Program-made: the position numbers and the translations under genes
In this document: positions 18,844-30,469 of the stretch, one piece after another
Layout: each line of letters starts with the position of its first letter
How positions within the stretch are numbered: position 1 is the stretch's first letter
The notes under the pieces: generated by a model
Told to the model about the DNA's origin: nothing
Seen by the model: only the letters and a program-made list of their open reading frames with translations
Database searches by the model: none
Source: Mytilus californianus
Lineage: Eukaryota > Mollusca > Bivalvia > Mytilida > Mytilidae
Direction: 5' to 3'
NCBI RefSeq assembly: GCF_021869535.1
Contig: NW_026262723.1
Span: 85,872,324-85,936,323, forward strand
Length of the DNA: 64,000 bases

Positions 18844-18884
18844 TGGTACGCCAGACGAAAAAACGGTCGAAAAGGTCATCTATG
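18844..18884 (-). ncRNA. Decayed hammerhead-ribozyme motif
   Basis: Read on the minus strand the order is GATGA, a short stem-loop region, then TTTCGTCTGGCGTAC. The closing 'TCTGGCGTAC' matches the copy at 34,606-34,657. The GAAA box and part of stem II are lost, so no activity is expected. Confidence 0.4.
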
Positions 18885-19069
18885 ATTTACATATCACTTA
18901 TCAAGGCTTTCTTTTACCTTACCTTGCATGCATCACATGGCCTGTACACTCTACTAATATAGATGTTGAACTATTGCTTGGTAGAACTTGAAAATATTGT
19001 GTTCTAAATATACCAATTAACTTGTGCTTCGTGTTAACAAGAGGGGAAAGTTACCAAAAGTGTAAAAAC

Positions 19070-19520
19070 CAAACCAATAGACAGAACGACCACAGTTAAC
19101 AAAACACTTCACATCACTTAAGAGCAACATGAACCCAGACAATAATCGTAAGGAGGGGAGGGGTGAACTCATGTGGTCTTAAAGGATTATCAGTCCCTGT
19201 TCAAATAGTGTTAACCGTTATGTCACTCGTGATAGTTATCAGTTCAAGATTCATTTTCTTGGCTCGAAATTGAAACGGTATCATCACGCGTTTAATCTCT
19301 TATTGCAAGTCCTCTTCTTTGTTGATAAATTCTATAAAAAAGAGACGAAAGATACCAGAGGGACAGTCAAACTCATAGATCGAAAACAAACTGACAAAGC
19401 CATGGCCAAAAATAAAAAGACAAACAGACACATAATAGTACAGATGACACAACATAGAAAACTAAAGACTAAGCAACACGAACCCAACCAAAAACTGGGG
19501 GGTGATCTCAGTTCACTTCA
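19070..19520 (-). repeat. Two Penelope-like 3' tail fragments
   Basis: On the plus strand, 'aacatgaacccagacaat' with 'ggggtgaactcatg' (about 19,125-19,175) and 'gaaagataccagagggacag', 'aacacgaacccaaccaaa', 'ggggggtgatctcag' (about 19,345-19,515) are two copies of the same tail in the same orientation. Both are the reverse complement of the tails at 18,600 and 29,760. A frame of 85 codons at 19,270-19,527 falls in the second copy and is not a gene. Confidence 0.6.
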
Positions 19521-19738
19521 GCTCTGATTATGGACAACTGATGCTCTCGTTTCAATTGCGACGGTACATACTTACTTCTTTCTCAATTTCCCAAGATTAT
19601 CATACTGATGAATTATAATGTGCTCGGTACTTTCTTATTAGGTCTTCATTAATCAAACTCATCCTATGTACTTTCGGTGATTTTTTTCTATAGAACTTCT
19701 AGATAAGACTGCTAAAATTTTTAAATCATCATTTGTAC

Positions 19739-19919
19739 TTAATGGAATTTAAGTAAATAGACTTAAATTCAGTCATCGCTGGGGCCACTGACGGATTGTG
19801 TTTCATGTTTTAGATTTACCTAACATGAGTGACGTTATATTCTGTGACGTAATTTAGTCCTTTACAGAATTTCATCGCAGCAAGCAAGCTGTTAAATTTC
19901 GTTAGCGGTAAAATTGAAA
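19739..19919. repeat. 181-bp repeat, copy 1
   Basis: Nearly identical to 25,680-25,860, with one substitution and one indel seen. It opens with a 10-bp inverted repeat GAATTTAAGT / ACTTAAATTC around a 6-base loop. The flanks of the two copies are unrelated on both sides, so the unit moved or was copied as a block. Confidence 0.9.
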
Positions 19920-22230
19920 AAATTGAAAAGTAGTATCTTGTAATGGTAAAGTAGTGTTCGTATTGTATGGTTATAACCTGCCTCATGCTTCTAATGTTTA
20001 TTAGAAGTAATCTTAGAAAGAATTCATTTTATCGATCGTCATTTTTTAACCATTCCATCAGGAATTTCATCGCCACGTGGAGAGCACATGCAAAGTCTGA
20101 AAGAGATTGGTCCCATTATTCGTTTTCATTTTTAAAAAATATTTAATTTTTACAATATGAGTAATTAGATGCAATATTGTCCTAAGATTTGCAGATTATA
20201 ATAATGATTTCGTCATTGTATTCTACATCAAATTAGATGCATGTATAGTCTGCCTGATACCGATAGGTACTCATATATATATATATGACGAGTTTAATTT
20301 TTTTTTTTAATATTACTTTTTGTCCATATCTTGTTACTATTGAAATTGAGTATTGACAGATCGTCTAGTGCCTATGGTTTAGCTTAACAAATTGTATTTG
20401 CGCTGTAACACTAACAGACCATCCAGGTTAGTAACGTGCCTATAGTGTTTATGTGTTATGGGGCAGGCGTTATCTGATGAACTCCCGAATTATCATTAAA
20501 TTTTCCTTAAAAGGGTATACATCGGGAATGTGTACCTAGATCTTTCATAGCACATATTGATATACAGCAAATATTCCATGAAAGGATATGGACGTACAAA
20601 GGTGCAAAGGGACCCAGGTTCGTAACCGGAAGTTCAACTTTCAATACAAATAAACAAAAATCTTGGAAATCTTGCACAGAGACCCTGCACAGAGTTGCAA
20701 GCAGTAGCCAAAAATCGTCATGTCTAAATGTTAGCTTGCTGGTGGAGTATAGCATACATATATCATTATATGTATATATCCTGCTATAAATTTTGCGTGT
20801 ACCTACACACTTGTTACTGAAAACTGTCAGTGTCGAGTCTGTCAACATCAGTCATCACAGTGACATGTATAGTTGCTACTACTCTCTAGCCTAGACTAGG
20901 TCGATATGGTATGAGTAGTTCAGATAAATCACAAATTTAGACATAATGTCATCAACAGGCCACAGCTTAAATTATTGTAATAACATAATTATATACAAAT
21001 ATTACACTATGTCACTATCAACTGACTGTGGATTTAAGAATTAATAAATAATGTATACTAATTTTAAATTATTTTTTTTTAAATTATTGTAACTATCATA
21101 AGACACAACTATGAGTATACATAATATTTTTATTGTTATTGTTTCTTTGTACAGTCATTTAATTTTGTTATGTCAATGCTATGTAGCATGGTGGAACTAA
21201 TATTTACCTTTTGTTGAGTTGTAGCACATGTTGGGAAGATCAGTTAGAAAGCGAAAAGTGCGACCTTGCTTGGCTACAGAACACCACAAGGGTTGTAACA
21301 ATTGGCCCAGAGACATAGACAACAATCAGACAATGACGTGCACAGTTTTTACAGATGGGTCACCAGACTGGACGGGATTCACGACTCATCACGCCACTAA
21401 CTCAACTCCTTTAGGTCACATACATTTGTACATCGGATCATCATCAGACGTCATTTATGCAAACCCCCAGAGCTCTGCATCAGTATGTTCCATTTGATAA
21501 TTTACCAGGTAATCGTCAGATTTACAAAAACAGCATATTACTTTTAAGTTAAACCCCTACGTGTACATGTGATTCTAACAAATAACAAACATATGTATAA
21601 AGATATAAGGCAACTTTTTTCCAATCTTATGGTTTAGATGTAGATTTGTGTAATGATTATTTCTCAGTTTCTAAACTTAAATCCACAAAATATTCCTGAA
21701 TGTGTTATTTTTATATGGGATGCCGCATCATTCGTTAGAAATAAGAAACAATTATTAATTATAAGGTTACAATTATATATTATTATTATAATTATATATA
21801 TATAAATATATTACATGTGAAACTTTTAAATGTTGTTTTGTATATTATCATATGATTTGTAACATATGATTTGTAATGCAGAACACTATTGACTAATATA
21901 ATATTATTTATCTTGATAATAATCTGAATATTCCAAATCAGATATGCATGTACTGCATGAATACAGATATTGCAATAAAGTACCACAAATATAAAGGACA
22001 AATTTATAGAAGTGAATACTTATTGATCACTATTTTAGGACAGACTGCAAATATTTCTGTTTGCCCAAACCCTATCAACCAGTCTCAGCTGTGTGGGAAA
22101 TTTTTATTATTTTTTATTTTCATTTTTTTTATATATTTAAAGGAAAATGGGGGCCAAAATGGTTTTATCTTGTAAACAACTTTTAAAATTTAGACTATTA
22201 GAGAGTTTTGTGTAAATTGTGTCAGACGCA
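19920..22230. other. No supported gene
   Basis: AT-rich unique-looking sequence with short (TA)n runs (for example 20,274-20,286). A frame of 89 codons at 21,228-21,497 is less AT-rich than its neighbours but has no recognisable domain and no visible splice context that would identify it as an exon. Confidence 0.5.
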
Positions 22231-22234
22231 GTAA

Positions 22235-22440
22235 GCGAGGATATATACATGTATGTATGGTTTGAATGGTTTTACACTAGTAATTTTGGGGCCCTATATA
22301 GCTTGTTGTTCGGTGTGAGTCAAGGCTCCGCGTTGAAGGACGTACCTTGACCTATAATGGTTTACTTTTATAAATTATTTGGATGGAGAGTTGTCTCATT
22401 GGAACTCATACCACATCTTCCTATATCTATGTACATGTAA
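22235..22440 (+). repeat. Dispersed repeat, 'GAGTTGTCTCATTGG' family
   Basis: Contains 'gaatggttttacactagtaa', 'ggccctatatagcttg' and 'gagagttgtctcattggaac'. Similar copies lie at 41,000-41,290 (plus), 40,130-40,315 (minus) and 30,470-30,900 (minus); worn pieces lie at about 34,965 and 53,930. This is an abundant mussel repeat with no coding content. Confidence 0.75.
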
Positions 22441-22867
22441 TATTAGCAAAACTAGTACAAATTAAGTAATTATTTACAGCTTGTCTTGCAGTCTGCTCCA
22501 AACCAGTTAAAAATCTTTAGTATTTAGGTGTCGACAACAGCTTTGATTAATATATATACAAGAATTTATTGTAATCTTCATCATGGAAGATTCTAGGAGT
22601 TGCTCAAGCATATGAGTATCGTACGCTGTACGTTTAGGTGCCAAGCTTTGTTAATTTAGGCTGGAAGCATTATGACGAGCAATTTCATTTACATAAAACC
22701 ATTGGCCCTACTGGTTCCTAGGCTACAGTTGATTCCAAATTATGGTTGAAATTTATTAATGAAAATTATAGTACAGGTTGAACTTCAGTTAACATGAACA
22801 CTGGGACTAATTTGAAATGTTATGCTTTTAATTACGTGGGTACCTAGATGTTGTTAAGCAGCTTGTT

Positions 22868-22926
22868 TTTTTTTTGTTTTTTGTTTTTTTTTTTGTTTTT
22901 TTTTTTTTGTTTTTTTTTTTTTTTGT
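22868..22926. repeat. T-rich low-complexity run
   Basis: Runs of T broken by single G residues. Confidence 0.95.
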
Positions 22927-23301
22927 GTGATGCAGGTCATCCTATTATAACTTGTCGGTTGTCCTAACAGGAGCATTTACCATGTTTACTTTGCATAATC
23001 TAGGCCTTCTTATGATAATCCAAGTTTCAGGTCACCTAGACCTCAAATGGAAATAAGTTTTCATTTGGGCAACCTAGTTCAAACCCAAGACGAGACAGAG
23101 AGTGGTTGCTGCTGTTATACTAAATGTTTGTTTCTTCTTACATGGATTAAGACTCTAGTATACAGGTCCTCATAGTCATTCTTTAAAAATTGCATTTGCC
23201 TGAGTTGATCCAGTTATTCTTGTCTTGTTTTATGGGCAGTTTATTACATTATAAGAAATTCACTTCAACATAGACATCTTACACATTCAGGTATTTCCCA
23301 T

Positions 23302-23302
<1 letters not shown>

Positions 23303-23332
<30 letters not shown>
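23303..23332. repeat. Poly-A run of about 30
   Basis: Uninterrupted A run. It could be the tail of a retroposed sequence, but no element upstream was recognised. Confidence 0.9.
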
Positions 23333-23335
<3 letters not shown>

Positions 23336-23589
23336 GCATTTTTGGCTTTATTATTGATTCACTTGCACAGTCTTTGCATCGGACATAAACTCATTTATTC
23401 TTAAACCAGTTGCTGGTATGATACGGGTTATGTTCCTCTAATATATTTTATGATGGTATGATACTAAACCCCCAATGGAGGGGTGGTGCTAGATATTTCA
23501 TATAATGAAGACATAATCTTTCGAACAGTTTTAATAAGGTCTGGAGCTGGCATGTCAGTAACTGTTTGTAGTCCTTTGTTGTTTATGTA

Positions 23590-23995
23590 ATATTGTCATT
23601 TTCAATTTTTGTTTTGTTTGTTTTGTTACCTATTCTGTTATTGGACTCGGATTTCTGTGTGATTATTACTGTGCGTATTGCTGTGTGTTTGTTTCTTCTT
23701 CATTGGGTTGAGATTTTAAAAAGCTTGTTTAATTTAACCCCTCTGCATTTTAGTGCCTGTTCCAAGTCTGGAGCCTCTGGCCTTTGTTAGCCTTGTATGA
23801 GTTTTTATTTTAGTTCATATATTTCGGAGTTTAGTATGACATTCATTATCACTGATCTGGTACAAATTTTTTTTATGGCTGAAGCCATTTCTGGTTTTGA
23901 GGTGGATCGCTTCAGATGCTTGGTCCCAACTGCAGATGTTTTTCCTGCTGTAACCCCACGGGAATTTATTACTGTTATTTCAGACCTTTAGTAAC
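23590..23995 (+). repeat. Dispersed mussel repeat
   Basis: Contains 'ctgttattggactcggattt', 'ggagcctctggcctttgtta' and 'ggagtttagtatgacattca'. The last phrase also occurs at about 48,081 with a longer right-hand part, so this copy and 48,060-48,275 overlap in content. Two frames of about 65 codons here are not genes. Confidence 0.6.
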
Positions 23996-25240
23996 CGTTT
24001 AATTGTAAGTTCCATAGCACCTAGTACAGATAGATTTTTTTTTTTTTCATGAGTTCAGATCTCTAATTGTTTTAATGAATACATTTCCTTTCTCTCTCTA
24101 TGAATTGTTGAGGTATTGCTTACTTGTACATTTTGTATCTCTCTCAATAAAATTGTGACATAACTAATTTACTAGATTTGGATATTTTTTAGGAAAATTT
24201 AACAGATGTGTCAAAAAAAAAAAAAATTTGAGATTTGACAGTTTTAAAGGAGGTATTCAACACTCCAGGCCTAAGGACAGTGATTTACATTTACCTTAAC
24301 CAGAGTCATGCTGAAGTCTAGCAAATATTTCCTTATCTTGTGTTGGTTAAACTTGGTATGCATGCAGTTTGTTTGAAGCTGTCTTTTCAATTGTTTTTGA
24401 GGATTATTAAAGGGTCGGAGATCCAATGCTGACATCTTAATACAGGGGTTACAGAAGAATTATTATTTTTTTCGATTAATTATGCTTTAAATTGTATTGG
24501 TATTACATATGTACATATACTTCCATGTAGCTAATTGCCGTACAAGAATTGTAGGAGATCCTATATAGCTATAATGTTTGGATAGTAGAATCCTCAATAG
24601 TAAGTATGTTTTTGTAGCAGACCGACATCCTCCAGATGGGGTTGACTTAGGTCTAGGCATTGAAATGAATCTTTGTGATGGCATGATTGTCAAGCATGTT
24701 AAAAGTTAACTCAGAACAATGAAACTATGAGGATCCACCATATTTCTTAATAAAACATGTAGCAGGTAATGACACAGGTAGTTCTGGAGTGGGATTTTTG
24801 CACAATGAGATGAAGAACATGATCAGATGGATTATGCGGTTCATCAATTCTTAAGTAGTATGGTCTCAAATTTGACCAGGTTATTGCAAAGCATGGACTT
24901 GTGTTGATATAGATCTAGAATATACAACTATATTATTGCCTTTATAATTAGCTGTCATGATTTTCGATCAGATCAGAAATTTTTCAACTTGATGGTTCTC
25001 ACTTGTCACCCTTAACCAACATGCTTGAAATGAATTGTTAAACATCTTGAATATTTATTTGATGATATACTATAATATACTATATTTTATGATATACAAA
25101 TACAATTAACTATCTTATGGTTTGGTGTAGTTTTGGTTAGTATTTTTATCTGTGTAGGTAAATATGTTTTTGAACAGTTGTTCACAAAACACCATATTGA
25201 TTATTTAACATATATATGTACCAAGTTGTACTTTAAATAA
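23996..25240. other. No supported feature
   Basis: AT-rich with short homopolymers (for example A at 24,213-24,225). No domain-bearing frame and no repeat copy were recognised. Confidence 0.5.
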
Positions 25241-25265
25241 AATATCTATCTATCTATCTATCTAT
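25241..25265. repeat. (TATC)n microsatellite
   Basis: About six TATC units. Confidence 0.9.
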
Positions 25266-25343
25266 AGTTATCTGGTTCACAGCTTTGCAGCGAACCGCCC
25301 TTTTTATGGCGGTTGACAGAGTCTCTGTTTTCCTCCGTCAATG

Positions 25344-25680
25344 TGGCAGAATTCGCTGCATAGAATCTTAATGTTAACTATGAAATTTTAGGTTTTTGGA
25401 TAATACAGACTACACTTGTGTATCCCACGGTGTTTTCTAAATTTAAAGCACCAGTGTATCCCACGGTGCATCTTTACATTTTCATATATATCTATCTATC
25501 TATCTGCAAGGTTGCCATATTATCTTCGGGTAACCAACCATATATCTATCTACATATACATATACATCTATCTATCTATATATATATATATATCATATGA
25601 ATCTATATTATGAATAAAAGCTGTGGCCAGATATCGCCAAACCATATATGTATTTTGTTTTAATGGCACCATCTGAGATA
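25344..25680. repeat. 337-bp direct repeat, left copy
   Basis: Starts 'tggcagaattcgctgcatag' and ends 'ggcaccatctgagata'. It is nearly identical to 26,033-26,371 apart from a small length change in an AT run. Inside are two copies of 'gtgtatcccacggtg' and TATC/TA microsatellites. Open frames of about 60 codons run through it by chance. Confidence 0.95.
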
Positions 25681-26032
25681 ATGGAATTTAAGTAAATAGA
25701 CTTAAATTCAGTTATCGCTGGGGCCACTGACGGATTGTGTTTCATGTTTTAGATTTACCTAACATGAGTGACGTTATATTCTGTGACGTAATTTAGTCCT
25801 TTACAGAATTTCATCGCAGCAAGCAAGCTGTTTAAATTTCGTTAGCGGTAAAATTGAAAACCCGCCCTCCCACTCCTTTTTTTGTACGAGATACTGCTCT
25901 TTTGTATTTATTTTTCAGGTTTTTGTCGGTGTCAGTGGTAATACAGATGTGACTGATGATGTTAACTTGTTTGCTGTTGAGAAAAGTGACTTTTATTTGA
26001 ACTTTGAGCATCATAAATAGATTCCCAGTAAA
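25681..26032. other. Core between two direct repeats
   Basis: 352 bp. The first half is copy 2 of the 181-bp repeat (the match spans about 25,680-25,860, also at 19,739-19,919). The second half starts 'cccgccctcccactcc' and has no recognised content or coding frame. Confidence 0.9.
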
Positions 26033-26371
26033 TGGCAGAATTCGCTGCATAGAATCTTAATGTTAACTATGAAATTTTAGGTTTTTGGATAATACAGACT
26101 ACACTTGTGTATCCCACGGTGTTTTCTAAATTTAAAGCACCAGTGTATCCCACGGTGCATCTTTACATTTTCATATATATCTATCTATCTATCTGCAAGG
26201 TTGCCATATTATCTTCGGGTAACCAACCATATATCTATCTACATATACATATACATCTATCTATCTATATATATATATATATATCATATGAATCTATATT
26301 ATGAATAAAAGCTGTGGCCAGATATCGCCAAACCATATATGTATTTTGTTTTAATGGCACCATCTGAGATA
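26033..26371. repeat. 339-bp direct repeat, right copy
   Basis: Matches 25,344-25,680 almost throughout, with only a longer AT run noticed. The flanks outside the pair show no obvious short target duplication. Confidence 0.95.
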
Positions 26372-26870
26372 ACTACTGTTCGTCTGGATTTAATTTATAC
26401 AGTATGTACTATTAAAAATTATAACAATATAATAGTACAATTTTACATACGAGTCAAATATGGGATTCGGAAACAAGTTTGGAAAAACTTTTATAAGTTC
26501 GTATACCGAAGTGAAACTTATACAAGAAGTTTTCATTACAATGTACATAGCTTTAATCTGACCAGTATAATGATGTGTGGCAAAATCTGTCTTCGCATAT
26601 ATGAATCGGCTTATGGAGAAGTAGACTGTCACGCCATCATTTGTGCATTGTAGAGTTTATCTAACAGCAGAATGTTTTTTTAACAAGGTTCAAAATGTAA
26701 CTCCATTATATACAAAGGTACTATCAGATCACTATGAATTACAGGGAACAGTAGTTTACCGATGTTCAAATCACATTAATCCATTAAGAAGATAACAATC
26801 AAGGTGCAGTAAAGTTTAAAAGGCATCCGACAAAACGTATTTTTCTATTCACTGTATAATTTAAAATATG
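26372..26870. other. No supported feature
   Basis: A 104-codon plus-strand frame (26,339-26,653) has no recognised domain and starts within the right direct repeat. I see nothing else. Confidence 0.5.
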
Positions 26871-26949
26871 TGCATGAACTGAATCTTTAATTCTGTGTAA
26901 TATTGTGTATCTGCGTGCTTAATGAAAATTGTTTTTATTCTTGTATTTT

Positions 26950-27420
26950 TTGTTATTTGATGTGCTTGTACCATTTGATGATGTGATATTTCAGTTATAC
27001 GTTGTGATTGTACCTTTTTATGATGTGAAAACGACATTTCATGATGTGTGCTTGTATATATGACGTGCACTTGAACCTTTCGGAATTTTAGGTCCTCAAT
27101 GTGCTGCAACTTTTTTTATATTCGAGTGTCACTGGTGTATTTTGTAGACGAAACGCGGGCTGAAGTATCTTTGTTTTTTTTTTTTTTTTGGTTAGTATAT
27201 AATCTGCAGTGTCATAATATGATGTGCAATAACCTTTATATTGTGTAGACTTGGCAATTTATGGCATGCAAATATCATTACATTATATCGATATTTTATT
27301 ATATGATGTGCTCTTATCCTAAAATAATGTGACTTTTCCCTAATGTTTTGTTCTTTTGTCTTTTATGGTGTGGATACGACATGTTTTGTGCACCTGGCAT
27401 AATATGGTGTGCAAAAAATT
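26950..27420. repeat. Degenerate 'ATGATGTG' array, left block
   Basis: The motif 'tgatgtg' or a close variant followed by 10-25 AT-rich bases recurs more than ten times without a fixed period. A similar block is at 28,440-28,545, after an inserted repeat. Confidence 0.6.
27090..27168 (+). ncRNA. Hammerhead-ribozyme motif, core mutated
   Basis: After 'ggtcctcaatgtgctgcaac' comes GTGTCACTGGTGTATTTTG, then TAGACGAAACGCGGGCTG. The 3' half (stem II side plus GAAAC) is intact. The core CUGAUGA reads CUGGUGU, which should abolish cleavage. This is the best preserved of several hammerhead-like remnants in the window. Confidence 0.6.
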
Positions 27421-27429
27421 TAATAACAA

Positions 27430-28290
27430 AAATGCCGAATAAAAAATGGGAAGTCTATAAAACCTGACAAAACCAAACGCTCGACCATATCAACCAACGG
27501 ATCAACTGGAAAACAACTGTCAAATTCCTGACTTGGTACAGGCCTGTTCCGAAGACGATTGTGGGTTAAACCTGGTTTTATAGCTAGATACACCTCCCAA
27601 GTAAATAAGAGTTGTTTTTAGGTCCGTTATACCGACAAAATTGCGTTAACAGACATAATAGGTTAATGTGACAATAATTGGGATCCAGCAGCCAAAAACT
27701 GTGTAAACATACATCACAAACATACAACACAACTGACAAAAAAAAATCAAACTAACATACAAATAAATCTAACAAAAACGCCAACAAAAAAGGTGTTGTA
27801 GTAGATAGTAAATTTGACAAAGACGCCGATAAAAAAATTAGAAAAAAAGTTCCCTATATTGACAACATTATATGAGCAACCCAAACAGACATAATCTGTT
27901 AACGTTAAAATATTTGGGATCCAGAAATCAAAATTGTGTAAACATACATCATAGATTATACAACACAACAAAATTAAATAATCCAAACAAACATACAATT
28001 AAATCTAACAAAGACGCCAACAAAAGAAGTTTTTGTAGTTGATAGTAAATGTGATTAAGTAACATAATGTACTAATTTTCCAGATACAGTACAAATTAAG
28101 TAAATTATAAATATGAAGGTATACAACATGAAAATAACACTTTAAAAATTGCATGCGTCCAACGTGCCCCTCTCGACCCACCCGCATCAGGAACACCAAA
28201 GCCAAACTGAACCCGAAAATCAGATGCACAAATACCGATCGACGAAACGAGACATACGACAAAACGGGACATAATAGTATAAAGACAAAT
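27430..28290 (+). repeat. Long copy of the 'ACAACTGTC...TTGGTACAGG' repeat with internal duplication
   Basis: Begins with sequence shared with the insertion at 6,800-7,008 ('cctgacttggtacagg', 'aacctggttttatagct'). It continues with two diverged copies of a unit of about 230 bp, each with 'gggatccag', 'tgtgtaaacatacatca', 'gacgccaac' and 'gtagatagtaaat' or variants (about 27,650-27,830 and 27,885-28,060). The minus-strand frames of 83-85 codons in it look accidental. Confidence 0.65.
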
Positions 28291-28439
28291 AGGCCTTAAG
28301 GGATATGAAAAATAATATGATCGCCTATAATCTATAACTCCATAATAATATGTATGTTAGATTATTTGTAAAGTTGACACTGAATCTGGATACCTGCCGA
28401 TGAATTTTTTAGAAAAGGGACTTTATATAAGGTGTTCTG

Positions 28440-28545
28440 TCCTTCTTTGTATTATGTGCATTCTGTCATTATATTATTTGTTTGTACCATTATATGACGT
28501 GTTTCGTTTTACTTCACTATATCATGATGTGCTTTCGTCGTTACT
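28440..28545. repeat. Degenerate 'ATGATGTG' array, right block
   Basis: Similar phrases ('attatgtgcattctg', 'atatgacgtgtttcg', 'atcatgatgtgctttcg') to the block ending near 27,420. The two were probably one array before the repeat at 27,430-28,290 inserted. Confidence 0.5.
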
Positions 28546-29740
28546 ATGGTAAATAAACATGATCATGATGATAAGGATTAGATCGATTACCTCTTTACGT
28601 CATAGGTGATTCCAATTTGCTTCTCCGAGATCAGGTTTAAACGTTTGTACACGTTCAATATGCACAAAAGGCCTATATACATATAGAATAATAGGCTTTT
28701 TACTTCTTTCGTACGGGATATATGTGTCAAAATTATTCGCATTAAAGAAATATGTTTTCAAATGTGATTGAATGGACAATTTTGAAGTGGGTGCGGGTGT
28801 ACGTTTTTGTGAAAAGTGAAGGCGTTTTTGAAAGAATTAAAACTATTGTTTTGAAATTGATGAAGGAATGGTCGATTTTGCAGTGTGGAATTTTACCTTA
28901 TATCGTTTATTTTATTTAACACGGGTTACATGAGATATTGATTATTTTGAACATCTCATAAAATATGAATTTAATAGTGTATTAATTAAAAAGCGAGTGT
29001 GTTTACTTCACATGTGCGTCAAATATTCTTTTAGTGTTCATATTTTTAACAAACAGTTACATACTGTTACATTTTGATAATGATACTACAGTACTAGTAT
29101 ACATTCATTCAAATTATGTTTTCGTTCCGCAAACATTTTTTGTTTTGTTTTAGATATAAAATAAAAAATAATTTAAAATCATAGCCGAAAATAAATATTT
29201 GTTAAATATTGGCATATCATAATTTATACATATGAGTAACTGTATAAATTTAAAGAGAAAGAAAATACAAAAGAACGCAAATAGGTAGGGCAAATCATTT
29301 AAATAATTACATAATTTGTATTTACCTAATCTTCATGCGTTTCGTCTAACACAATAACAGTTAGAATACCGGACTTTAGTGATGGTAAAGGATTTTTTGT
29401 GTCCAATGATTGTCCGTCTTTTTTTTACAGTATAATGATTGATTGAGGACGTTGAGATAAAAAAAAATAAAAAGTTCTAAAGCCACGTCCTAAATCATGT
29501 AAATGTGCAAGTTTCTCCCTACATTTGTATCATTCGAATCTAAAAGTTGCTAAAACCCACTGAATTTCAAATAGAAAGAGTCTTATATAATATACTGAAA
29601 AAATTGTCAACACTTTACATGTTTTTATAAAATCAAGATGTTATTCAGAGCTATATTGCTGCATTGCAAATTTAACATCGAGACAAAATTCTACAACGGA
29701 GGACATCATCTACCTTAATACAAGTATTATTCATTGCCTT
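28546..29740. other. No supported feature
   Basis: AT-rich. A weak hammerhead-like 3' half (minus strand, 'gacgaaacgcatgaag', about 29,333-29,348) lacks a recognisable CUGAUGA part. Confidence 0.5.
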
Positions 29741-29744
29741 ACTT

Positions 29745-29960
29745 CCAACACATGTGGAGCAGGATCATGCTTACCCTTCCGGAGCACCTGAGATCAACCC
29801 TAGTTTTAAAGGGTGTGTGTTGCTCATGCTTTAGGATTTAATTATGTTTTTTTAACTTTTTAATGTCTGTGTTTTTTATACCGGTAACAGACTTGCCTAT
29901 CCTTTATCACAAACAAAAATGGTTTTCAATTTCAAAATTTCACATTTTATATTCTATCTA
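29745..29960 (+). repeat. Penelope-like 3' tail
   Basis: Contains 'ccaacacatgtggagcagga', 'acccttccggagcacctgag' and 'gatcaaccctagttttaaa'. This is the 3' untranslated tail shared with the fragments near 18,600 and 19,500 and, in worn form, with about 62,545 on the minus strand. Confidence 0.6.
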
Positions 29961-30279
29961 GTCCTTCTTGTGGCTGGGTGAATGCGATGAATATTTTCAA
30001 CTCTGTTTTTCGACGTCATGGTCATCGTCATTACATGATCTTCTTCCATTTATACAAAACCGTTGGGTATTCATCACATTCGCACGAATCAGCAATCACT
30101 ACCCGTTTCAAAACTTCATTCTTTGTTGAATTTATGTTTGGAAACCACTATTTCAAACCCCCATTCCAACCAATACAAGCTTACATCTATCATCTCGCAT
30201 GTTGCCAGTCACAGACTTTTCAGACTGGTTCGCATTGGAAAAGATGAGAAGAAAACTTTCCTGTGTCAAAGGTCAAGAT

Positions 30280-30460
30280 GACATCAACCTGACCAGTATC
30301 CTTCATCCTTCAACCAGTTCATTCGAGAGAAAACAACTCCCTACTTCAAAGATTAGTTTTTACCTATAATCTCCTATACCTATACCAAACCAAACGTGTT
30401 GCAGGCTCTCAATATTGATGACTTCAAGTTTAAACATCCTGATTGCCCCTGTGCCATAAA
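30280..30460 (+). pseudogene. Penelope-like element, N-terminal fragment
   Basis: The plus strand encodes NNSLLQRLVFTYNLLYLYQTKR and then LQALNIDDFKFKHPDC, with a frame change between them. I read these as the region before the RT in the mussel Penelope-like elements of this window. A repeat insertion cuts it off at about 30,470. Frames at 29,978-30,280 just before it have no recognised domain. Confidence 0.45.
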
Positions 30461-30469
30461 AATAATGAT

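Noticed and set aside
21228-21497. 89-codon open frame with less AT-rich codons
   Set aside because: No recognised domain or homologue, no convincing splice sites and no repeat context. It could be a lone exon, but I cannot support it.
25416-25613. Ile/Tyr-rich frames of 60-67 codons repeated at 26,105
   Set aside because: They are translations of TATC and TA microsatellites inside the direct repeats.
26339-26653. 104-codon plus-strand frame after the right direct repeat
   Set aside because: Begins inside the repeat, has no domain, and an 80-codon frame is open on the other strand.
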